Source: Elysia crispata
Taxonomy: Eukaryota > Mollusca > Gastropoda > Plakobranchidae
Reading direction: 5' to 3'
NCBI GenBank assembly: GCA_033675545.1
Contig: JAWDGP010005880.1
Span: forward strand, 62,001-126,000
DNA length: 64,000 bases
The notes under the pieces were generated by a model that was not told where the DNA came from, made no database searches, and was given only the letters and a program-made list of their open reading frames with translations. The translations under genes were made by a program, and so were the position numbers. Shown piece by piece: positions 34,237-44,900 of the stretch. How positions within the stretch are numbered: position 1 is the first letter of the stretch; the number at the start of each line of letters is the position of its first letter.

Positions 34237-37200
34237 AAGAGATATATCGATACAGGGAATTAGAAAAAGAGAGAATGAAAGAGAAAAAGAGATAGAAGAT
34301 AAGAGAAAAAAGAATGAAAAGGAGAGGATGGAAGAACAGGGGGAAGAGATGGAAGAGGACGGAAAGGAGATGAATGTGATGATAGAAAAAAAGAATAAGA
34401 GAAGATGGGGAAAAATCAAATGGATGATTTTTTGTGGAAATTGCTTTCTTTTCACCGAATACTTAGTTAGTTAGTGAGTTAGTTCTATTATTATTAATCA
34501 ATGTTATTGTTAAAGTCTAATTATACTATTCTTTGATCCATAGATCTAAAACTGTTATTAACTCTAAATTGAGAGGGGTTTTTGTTTGTCAATGCTTAGA
34601 CCTCATTCGTTTTTGTTTGTTTTCAGTGGAATGTGGTCTCTGTGCAGCCATCGTTTATGCTGAGCTTAGATCTCAGAACAAGCTGCATTTTCACATCCAT
34701 TTTTGTTGCAATCATTAATTTTTGCATCAGTTTATTATAGTTTATATTTCAAATCTATGCCATCACATGACTCATATTGTCATGGAATTGTTCCTCAGTA
34801 TTTATTAGCACGTTGCTTTTTTGCCCAAGAATTACAGTAGCCTACCCTACATGGCAAAATAAGTGCGAGATATTTATTTTCTCAACATCATATTATTATT
34901 TAGCTAACAAAAGCATTTTGTCAACTTAGCTTTTTTATGCATAAATCTATGACTAAAAAACGGTTTAATAAAACGCGAACTTACATTGTTGGTGGAATGT
35001 GATTACTTTAAACTCTTTAAAATGTCTTAAATCTTGTTGAATTTGTACTTTAAATTCATCTTTAATGTTGGAATCCATGTTCAATCTAGATCAATCTTAT
35101 CTAAATAATCATATTTATTGAGTGAACCAACCTCTAATCTTCACAAATAACATTTTTCTATATCATCCTCTGCACACTTGCCAGTAACTAGACGCTTCGC
35201 CATGATGACGGTGAGCAGCCGTGCCTGGTAATCAAAGTGCGATCACATCCAGACTCTGGATATTGTCGCAAAATAGAAATAGCATTTCAATTTATCGACG
35301 TTGATCCTTACAAAAATTTCCCAGAAAAATGACATAATATTCTTCTGTGAGAAAAAAAAAATCAAATTTTGAGTGCCTGCTGAAATTTATTTTAAAATAC
35401 GACTAGAGAAGTGCTAGGCCCCACTGTTAGATTACTTTCATCGCGAACACCTCTTGGCGACATGATGCGTCTCGTTTGATCAATGGATGGGGAATCATGA
35501 TGTCACTCATTAGAGTTTGCATTGAGATGCACACTCATAAGCGTTGACGCTCCTTCCATTTCTTAGATATTATTTTAAATGCGATAATTATTTCGAATAA
35601 AAACGATACTTCAGATGTCTTTTAAAACGCTGCTTTGTTCACAACTTTGAAAATGGGCAGCAAAACTCTTTTGAAATCACAATAGCTATATAGATAAATC
35701 CAGGTATTTGTGATACATGTAAGGTACCAGAATGCTTGCATCCGTTTGTTTCCCGCCCAATCTTCCTTAAAAATTATGGCATCCGACTATAGGATAAATA
35801 CTGTGCTGAGAAAAGTAGATACCAAACCAGTGTGCCATTGATATGAGGAGTATAATTGGATAGGATACTGTCTCGTTTCTATCCGACACACTTCGGAATT
35901 ACTTCTTTTTACAAAAGATCTTTTTTAAAAATATGTTTTGTATAGGCTAAATATAGGCTATATCACTATGAGTGAGAAAAAGGCATGGTGGCAATATATA
36001 TAATTCTCACTTGGTAATGGTCCAGCACTACCCTTAACAGCACAAACTTTACACAGGTATCCCGTATACATTACGTCGCAGACAATTACACCCACAATGA
36101 AAAATTAAAATAATGAGAACAAAAGTGTAATTAGTGAAAAAAAAATTGGACCATGCTGAGACTTTCTGATCCTTTGGAGACATTCCTTAAAAAAATGAAA
36201 AGGATTAAGCTACTCTGTGAATAATATCAGCTCTAAAGTTTAATTTTTAGATCATTAAATTATTTTTATCAAAGCGATATAGTTCATATTCTCGATAACA
36301 TTATTTTATAAATGTGAAATGTTCGAAACTTATCTAAAATAATGTACGTCTAAAAGCCTCATCTCTCTATCTTTATCTCGTTAGTCCATCATAGGGATAG
36401 TGTTCGCTTGAACTAAAATACTTGTTCTACACAATTATAAGTACCGCGCTAGTAGTTTTGGCATATTTCACGCTACTTGTATTGTGGAGGTCAGTCTCTG
36501 CATCTAGATTTAGATCACATTTAAAATGTTATAATCTAAACCAATGTATGGCTTGCCCTGATTTTATGGGCCGTCGACAATAATCTGAGAGAATAAAACT
36601 AAAAATGAAATGTAAAAAATCTATATCTCAGCCCAGTTCATCGATAATACTAGCTTTCAGCAAGCCTAAAGTAAACACTTGTACATTTGGAAAGATAATA
36701 TAGTTAGCTTGAAGGAGCTTAATGGCGAAATGGGCATACTACGTAAATTATGAGATAGCAAAATGATTCTTCAAAATGTTAGTGTATTTTTATTTCTTTT
36801 TAGTTTCTAATATCTCTCTTCCTGATGATAAAGTAACATTTTCTCTATCCGAAGCAACTATCGAATATTTGAATTAAAAAAAAAGGCATGCGTTCTCTCG
36901 TTAAAAAAAACAACAACTTTAGGCTATGTGCATAAGGAAACTCAACATATTTTTAGTTTAAATATATATATGCGGTACGAGCCGCCACTCATTTTTTTCA
37001 AAAAAAAAAAAATTCTAATTGATTTAGAAGACAGATCTTTTTTTAAAGATACCGACTTCTTATTTTAGCTATGTTGGCTATATAAGATTTGTTTCTTTTA
37101 ATTTCGGTGAGCACTACGTGGCATTGCACTCCAGGCCTATTGTATTGCTCCGTCAACTGTGAAAACCTATGGGCCTGGGCACTATCAAACGACAGGTACA

Positions 37201-37895
37201 ACATCATTAGTGTATACCACATTAATGATTTTTTAAAATCATTTTCTTTATCTTAAACACACACACACGCGCGCACTAATATGTATACATTATATACATT
37301 TTTTTTAATTGGCCCCGCATAAACAAAGTACCTTTCCAAAATTTAGCTAAAAGGCGTCAACGCAGACTTTATATTTCTGATGCTTTTTTAGGAGGCGGAT
37401 GAAATTGTTGCCATTATACATGGCTCACTAAAATTTGATGGAATATTGATCACTAAACTGTCTATACTTTAATAGTTTGCTAAAGGAAGATCGGCATACC
37501 AAAAGCGCGTGATCTCGTATTCTCACTCAGCTTACAAGAGAAGATACCATCTAGGCATAATTTCACCATAAGCGTCCATATTTACGCTGTGTTTGAGAAT
37601 TCTAAGGTAGGATTAGACATATGTATCGTTTAAGTATACCTATTCGTCATTTTTTTCGGCTGCAAATTTAAAGACACCAGTTTCGCTTTGTGTCTAATCT
37701 GCTGCTCTATCTAGAGCCAATCAATAGATTCTGATCATTTGAAAGTGATCTATAATTTTAATAAAAAAAAATTGTGTCTGTGCCTGTTACATCTCAATCG
37801 AGAACGAGTTATGATCTTATGTAGATATGTAAGAGTTTTTAGTTAACTTATTAATAACAAACTAAATAAACAAAGGTTCGGGTCACTTTTGTGCC

Positions 37896-38099
37896 TCTGA
37901 CTACTCCGGACTGCCTCAGACTACCCCGGACTTTTCCGGACTGGTTCGGACTACTCCGGACTGCCTCAGACTACCCCGGACTGTTTCGGACTGGTTCGGA
38001 CTACTCCGGACTGCCTCAGACTACCCCGGACTGTTCCGGACTGGTTCGGACTACTCCGGACTGCCTCAGACTACCCCGGACTGTTTCGGACTGCTCCGA
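37896..38099. repeat. Minisatellite, 10-bp units in a 50-bp higher-order period
   Basis: The basic unit is close to GGACTACYCC. Five units form a 50-bp block: GGACTGCCTC, AGACTACCCC, GGACTGTTYC, GGACTGGTTC, GGACTACTCC. The block begins at 37908, 37958, 38008 and 38058, exactly 50 bp apart. A related array in the opposite orientation lies at 39221-39502. Confidence 0.95.
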
Positions 38100-38410
38100 C
38101 GATTGGTTTACTACCGACGTTTATTCTCTGTTCAGACATGTTTCATATTTTCGAGACAAAAATTAACTATATCTTAGCGCATATTTCATATTTTTAGGTA
38201 AAATTCTCTGTCCTTACGAGACTGGGAGATGTCCCTTCACGAGCCATCCTATCCAAACCGTCACAGTGAGCCACAACAGCAATGCGAATGATGGAACTAA
38301 CCAAGCCCTTACACCACAGTCATCATCATATCAATTGCGGTTGTCCTTCTAACGGCGTTCCACATTCGCTAAGTTAAGTAAAACCACCGCAATGTTCTCC
38401 TTATGTCATC

Positions 38411-39043
38411 TTAAAATGCGGAGACACAGAACTTCAAAAGTGCTTTAAAGTCTTCATTTCCAAGATTGAAGACATTGATGTTATCTACAGCGACACCATA
38501 AGAAGCCGAAGGGTTGCGGTTTGAAGCAGTTGCACTATCTAAAACGTTACCAGAAACATATTCACCAGATTGACTGTCGGCGGCAAAACCATCAGCATCA
38601 GTGTCTAAGTCACCACCTTCAGCACCTAAATTATAATCACTTGCCTGTTGTGTAGCTGTCTCATCACCATCATCATCATCATCATCATCACCATCACCAT
38701 CATCAGCATCAACAACAACAACTCCTTTCTCTTCCTCACCGTCGCCCTCCCTTCCATTGGCCATCCTTTTGTCGTTACCATCATCACCAACCACTGCAGA
38801 AGAATCAGTATTATCTGGATCATCGTCAACCTCCTTGTCTTCACACTTGACAGCGGTGAGGTCTACTTTGCCAACTGTTTTACTTAGTTTGTCTCTGGCA
38901 GATGAGTGCAAAATGGTCAGGCCTGAATTCTCTTCATTATCTGGCAATGTCATTATTGACCACATTACCATGAAAACTTGGACGCGTGGTTGCCTCACGC
39001 CGCGTCCTTTGACCACTTTTCTCAACGTTTCTGTAAAAAACAA
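38411..39043 (-). CDS. Acidic low-complexity open frame, possibly a terminal exon
   Basis: A 210-codon frame on the minus strand is open and strongly acidic, with a run of aspartates (DDGDGDDDDDDDGDE) encoded by CAT/ATC repeats on the plus strand. I recognise no domain. A splice acceptor (TTTTTTACAG) lies inside its first codons, so it may be a last exon starting at 39030 rather than an intronless gene. The beginning (LRKVVKGRGVRQPRVQVF) is basic and the end (NLGNEDFKALLKFCVSAF) looks like ordinary protein. It lies between two minisatellites of opposite orientation. It could be real coding sequence for a disordered protein, or chance openness of a repeat-rich stretch. Confidence 0.35.
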   Translation of the reverse strand: MFFTETLRKVVKGRGVRQPRVQVFMVMWSIMTLPDNEENSGLTILHSSARDKLSKTVGKVDLTAVKCEDKEVDDDPDNTDSSAVVGDDGNDKRMANGREGDGEEEKGVVVVDADDGDGDDDDDDDGDETATQQASDYNLGAEGGDLDTDADGFAADSQSGEYVSGNVLDSATASNRNPSASYGVAVDNINVFNLGNEDFKALLKFCVSAF

Positions 39044-39220
39044 CGCCCAAGAAGTAGGTGAAAAGTAACTATGTATTGGCTCGCTTAAAACAGCACTGGC
39101 TGTTGATATGTTGAGAATACCACACCACCCTCCTAATTTGCATGTCCTCTCTAAAATGCTGTTAGACTCAAAATAGCCAAGGCATTGATCATGGAAAGAA
39201 ACAACAAATTCATCGCTGCC

Positions 39221-39502
39221 AGTCCGGAGCAGCCTGGGGTAGTCCGAGGTAGTCCGGTGTAGTTCAGGGCAGTCCGGTGAAATCCAGGGAAGTCCGGGCA
39301 GTCCGGAATAGTCTTGTATAGTCCAGGGCAGTCCGGAGTTGTCAGTGGCAGTCCGTCCGGAGTAGTCCGGAGTAATCCAGGGTAGTCCGGGGTAGTGCGG
39401 GGCAGTCCGGAATTGTCAGTGGCAGTCCGTCCCGGGGGGGGGTCCGGAGTAGTCCAGGGTAGTCTAGGGCAGTCCAGGGTAGTCCGGGGCAGTCCGGGGC
39501 AG
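39221..39502. repeat. Minisatellite, 10-bp units, inverted relative to 37896-38099
   Basis: Units of the form AGTCCGGGGT, the reverse complement of the left array's unit family. This copy is more divergent and has longer internal repeats (GTCAGTGGCAGTCCGTCC occurs twice, with a C/G-rich break at about 39430). It lies about 1.1 kb right of the left array. Confidence 0.93.
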
Positions 39503-39701
39503 CAGGAGCACAAAGATACCCGACCGATTTGAAAATAGTTTTACTGATGTACATACATTGCATAATAATAGTAGACTAGTGCAAACCTAATAATTATGCT
39601 ATAAACGTGTAAGAGATTGCAGGTCTGAATTTTATTGTTAGAAAAAAAATAAAGCTAAAACGCACAGCACCGCTGAACACTTAGTAACGTTAATGTCAAT
39701 C

Positions 39702-39905
39702 TCATAAACTTTTGGGTTTAGGGCATTTGAATGAAGAAACAGTCGATTTTTTTTTCGTCTCCTGTAAAACAACCTCAAAATCAGGATGAAACGTGTGGTG
39801 AACCACTGTGGCCTCTTTACGTGCGTCGAGCTTTGATTGCACTTCTAGCCTAGCTCGGCCTACTTTTGCTTTTGCTTTGCTTGACGGTCGAAAGTTTCGC
39901 TCCAT
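39702..39905 (-). CDS. Small basic open frame, possible first exon
   Basis: A 67-codon frame starts MERNFRPSSKAKAKVGRARLE and is richer in GC than its AT-rich flanks. It is basic at the N-terminus and contains HHTFHPDFEVVLQE. I do not recognise it. It could be a small protein or the first exon of a minus-strand gene whose last exon is the acidic frame at 38411-39043, but I could not find a junction in phase with convincing splice sites. It is directly upstream of an AGATCT-rich stretch. Confidence 0.3.
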   Translation of the reverse strand: MERNFRPSSKAKAKVGRARLEVQSKLDARKEATVVHHTFHPDFEVVLQETKKKSTVSSFKCPKPKSL

Positions 39906-41920
39906 CCAGTCTTCAATCTAGACTACTTGATATATTTTACATAGATCTAGTATATCTAGATCTAAATCAACAGTGCTCTTTCACGTAAGCGCCTCAGGGA
40001 AAAAAAAAGTTTTAAAATCTTTTCGAATTGAGAGCTGCATATTCTTATTTTCTTAATCTACAATTAAACTCCAAAGTTTAAAGCTGGATGTGCTGATCTA
40101 GACTAGATCTAGATCAAGATCTAGATCTAGATCTAGCTAGATTCTACATCTATTTTGTTTTCTTTTTCTTTTTTTGTTTTTCTTCGTTGTGGCTAAATAC
40201 AGATCAAGATGCAGATAGGAATAAGAAGGAGAAGGACATAAATCTAATACAAAAAGTATAGATTTAGGTGTAGTAAGGAAAATAAATTATTTACTAATTT
40301 AGATCTAGACTATAGGCCTAGATCTAGATCTAGATGATCAATAGACATTTCTACTACTAGATCTACAAGAGATCTTTAACAGCTGGAACTAGAGCCTTGG
40401 CGAAAATGTAAGGCCACAAATTGCTATTCATTTCACATGAAGACTATCCTTCTTGGAAATGAAACAATTTTCTCCACGGCCCAAGTCCTGTAGAGAACTA
40501 CTCCATGTCTTTTAGGGTTTCTTTTGCCTAGAATAATTATGCATATTTGGTAGTGGAATTGGTAGCAATTACGCAATTAGTAAAATGTATAACAAATAAA
40601 TGAAATCAATTTATTATGACAAATTTAGGGGGTGGGTACATCTCCCCATCCTTAAAAAATTTAAAATCTAGATGAAATGTCAGGCACTAACTCAATAAAC
40701 TCTGACTATCGCTAACAAAAGATATACAATAATTAGGCAAAAGAAACACCAAAAGACAAGGAATTGCACAGATACACACTAAAGGGAAAAATGGCATTAA
40801 ATTACAACTCTTGCCTCACTGAGCCTCATATAGATGTAGATCTGTGTCCTCATTTTTGGAATCAGAAAGTAGTGCTCCCAGTTCTGGAATTGTGCGCATG
40901 CACTGGAACAACGTTAGGAAGAGGCTAGCTGGGTCAAACATAAGTGCAGCAAGCAGGTATGATCATTCAAAAGTACAAGCGGATTTTTATACAGACCAAG
41001 ACAAACATCAATCATTAAGAAACTTGCAATTTTGAAGCTTAAAGGAAGCTGGGCCTATAAGTGTAAAAATACCTTTTAAATTAAGTAACTTTTTCCATTT
41101 TTCTGCTCATGATGAAAATTATCATGAAACATGTAACCCATGATTTTGCAGATTACATGATTATCAGTTGTTGATAAGTGTTGATCAAAGTGATGTTCAT
41201 TGGTGGTGCTATTTTCTAACATGTTCTGATGATCCTTATAATGGGATCGTTAAACCATGGATTCATTGGACATGATTGGTAAATGAGTTCAGAATTCCAC
41301 CTTGCGTGATGAAGCCTTATGTTTGTTACAGGGCTTTCAAGAGATCACTTCGATATGGATAGGCTGTATCAGGCAACAAACAAAAGAATCTTCGCCTTTT
41401 TCTCTGAAAGGCTGTTATAACTAGCCTTTACTCACATACTGCATACTTCTTGGAAAAAGTAGGCTGATTTGTACATCAAAAATCTAAAAAAATCTTTGAA
41501 AATATGCATAATAATTTAATTACTTTCAAAGAATATATCTATGTAATATTAATTTTATTATTTTTTTTTTCAATTTGCTTGTTGGTTTTACTTCTTCTTT
41601 GGAATCCATCATTTCACTGTGTCATCTTAGTATTGTACTTGCAGCCCTGACCTTGCATTTGTACAACCCTCGCCTTTGTATTTTTTTAAATATAACTTTA
41701 TATAAAAATATTGTGGGATATGAAAATTTAGTTTTAGAAAACTGAAATCTGGTTTGAGATTAAATCTCATTATCTTCATGAGGAAAAAAGACACAACCAT
41801 GCTAAATTAATGATATCTTGTCAAATGGAAGGGTGCCAATCATTAAGCAAGCGCCCCACATACTCATTTTGATCCTATTATTGGCAGTTTAATTTAAAAT
41901 GCTGGTAACATTTCAGAAAA
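39906..41920. other. Non-coding region upstream of MTARC, AGATCT-rich
   Basis: The left part (39930-40380) is dense in overlapping AGATCT/TCTAGA words. At about 40850-40956 a GC-richer segment ends at a donor-like GCAAGCAG followed by GTATGA and is a candidate MTARC leader exon. It contains TGCGCATGCA at 40893-40902, close to the NRF-1 binding consensus. MTARC's ATG follows an acceptor-like TTTCAG at 41915, consistent with a spliced 5' UTR. Nothing else is recognised. Confidence 0.45.
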
Positions 41921-44900
41921 ATGCTGGACATTTCAAAACTAATGGAACAGAAAGGGATCATACTTGCTGTTGTAGGAGGTGCTGCAGCAGCCACTGTTGC
42001 AGTGTTATTGATGTCACGGCGTAAGCGACTAAAGGATCAATATGAACTAGTTGGAGAAGTGGCATCCATCCATTGCTACCCTGTTAAGTCTATGCAGGCA
42101 ATCAGACATGATGTTGGATTCTGTTCCTCGACTGGATTAAGGATGTTGAATACTAGAGACAGGTAGGGTATATACTTGTGGAAGCCTTACAAGTTGAAGT
42201 TTATGCCCTTAAAACTAAATGTCATCAAATAAAAATGAATAACACCCTTTAATGTTCGAAATCCAGACTTCATTTATTTCATTTCTGTGAAAGACATTCG
42301 TTATATATTAAGTTGTAAACTAATATTGTCTTAAAAAGATTATCATTTTAACATCTTTTTGCAACATTTTTATCACAAAAATTTTGTAAAATTTATATAA
42401 TTATTTTCTGCTTCTACCCACCAGACAATTTGTAGTTGTTCGATCTAACGGAGACTTTATCACACAACGTCAGATATCAAGAATGGCAGGTATAAAAGTG
42501 TCAATTGAAGGTAGTTACCTGAAAATGGAAGCTGATGGTATGCCAGACATCAAGGTTTCTGTCAGTCCAAAAAAAGATGAAGATGCCATAGTTTCATGCC
42601 GGTGAGAAAAAATATCAGTAGGTATGAATGGTCCATGAAATATTAAGAATTATGGCTAGTGGGACAGTACTTGGGATTAGCTGTGTCTTTTTTCCTCTAA
42701 AAATGGATGCTCCTCATCTGGCAAAGTGAATCCATAGTGATTATTTTTCTTTATTTCAGTTTTAACTGGTAATAATACCCACAGTCACCTCACCAACTGC
42801 ATGTATGTATGTAGTCTGTGTTTTCACAATTCATGCTTAATGGCTATAAGATGTATTAACTTCTTTCAAAATAGCTCCTATAACACTCTGGTATTCATGT
42901 TTTTCCTAGGTGTGTTTTGTAAAAACTTTTTTTTTGCAAATCTTAGCATCAGCACAAGGGAGTGTTAGCATTGAGAATGTCTTTCTCAAGAGCAATGAAT
43001 TAGCAGGGTTTTGTTATTGCATAATGACAACCAACACACAACGATTACCTTTACTCAAAATGAATAAACATCAAAGCGTTAATGATCAGAGGATAAAAAA
43101 GATGAGGGAATTCAGTATCTTTTACAATTTTAAAACATTAATGAAGCATTGATCTGTTCACAGTTATGAGAGGTAAAGTTTTAACAATAGTTGATAATCT
43201 ATTTATGTGGCAGTTTGGAGCTAAACTTTTCTGACATGATGTGGACCTTTGGCATCTTATCCACTGCTGTCATTTAAAACCTGAGCCAATCAACATGCTG
43301 AGTTTCACTAATGAAATAACTTACATTATTTTCATTCTCATGCATGCCAAACTAAGAACACTACATGCTGGCTAAGAACACCTCATTTTAACTTACTCCA
43401 AAACCTGCCAACGCAAGCATTTAAAAATATTAATCCCTAAAATCTGTTTGCACATGATATGCACATTACAGACATAGCTCTGTCTGTATTTTTTTGTTTT
43501 TGTTTTTTCAAGGTATCAAAACTTCACAAGTGTTTATGTGCTTCCATGTTTATTTGATAAATGACTGAAACAGATCCTATGTACACATAGAAAACAGTCA
43601 TAAAATGTGATTGCTTCTGCTTTTCTATTTTATTGTCAATTTCTTGCACCTGAAGATTGCTGTTGCTAATCTGTCTGACTCTTGTAAGTGTAGCCGATGC
43701 TAGGAATGCCTTTGCCAAAGAAGGATTATACAAAATCAGTCTCCTGTAAATATTATGTTTGAAAAACATACATTGTATTTAAACTTTCTTTTCAATATGT
43801 CACAATGGAACACTTTTCAGAGTATGGGATGACAAGTTGCAAGCTCAGGACTGTGGGCAGGAGGTTGGTCAGTGGCTGAGTCAATATTTGGGTGAAGAAG
43901 AAATAAGAATGCTTGTGGTGATGCCAGGCATCACAAACCGTGCATGCAAAGTGATGAATTCCACCCAAAGAGATAAGGTGCATATATATAATAAGAAAAA
44001 AGAATTTAGGGTCAAACTTTTCCCTTTTATCTTTAAATGACTGCATAAAAGGTTAAAAGTAAAGCTTGATCTTGGTTTCTCTTTTAAAACAAAGTTTTTT
44101 CATCACTTTTATTCTCTTCAGCTGTGAAAGTAAAAAAATAGTTTATAGATTTTGATTGTACAACCAGGTGCTCTCTCAACTCTCATTAATATCTTTCCCG
44201 TGCCTACAAGCTCATAACCTATTACGTAAACTTTGTTCATGTTTTCTTCAGCTTGTTTTCCAAGATGAAGGTCCATATCTGCTTACTACTGAGGAATCAT
44301 TGAAAGATCTGGTACGAAATTTGGATCGTCCAGCTAATGAAGAAGTAACAATGAAACATTTCCGTCCCAATATTGTCATCAAGGGTACAAAAGAACCATG
44401 GGATGAGGTAGAGTAAGCATTTTTCTTTTGCTGAACTGAGTTGGATTGCTAAATCTTGGCAATTTTTTTCCTCTCTTCTCTTATGTCCCATACATTGAAA
44501 CCAGTTGTAATAAGTGAAAATCAGAAAAAAAAATTAAAAGATTCCAGATCAATTCTTTGATTTTAACTTTTTGGTAGGTATTTATTGCAATTAACTATTT
44601 AAAAAAAATGTCTTTGTTGCTTCTTTAGATTTGTGTGATAATCTTTGAATTGGAGGTGAGAGAAAATTTGATGATCAGTTCACCATGAAGTCTAACATCA
44701 AAGATATCTCTGGGTCATTTTTTTTTCTTATATAGATTTTTGGAAAAAAGAGAAGTGGGTGTACAATTCTTAATATTAAAAAAAAATTGAATGCTGCATT
44801 TTCACATATATTCAATTTCAATCTATATTTTCAAGAGAACCTCAATGTTCTTGTTTTTCTTTTGTTTTTGCAAGTACTAATATCTCATGTAGGGTTAAGC

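Noticed and set aside
37896-38099. CRISPR-like array
   Set aside because: Direct repeats with no unique spacers; the 50-bp block is itself made of 10-bp units. The genome is eukaryotic.
38200-38355. Plus-strand open stretch with CPYETGRCPF, possible CCCH-like exon
   Set aside because: Cysteine and histidine spacing does not fit a zinc finger I know and no partner exon was found.
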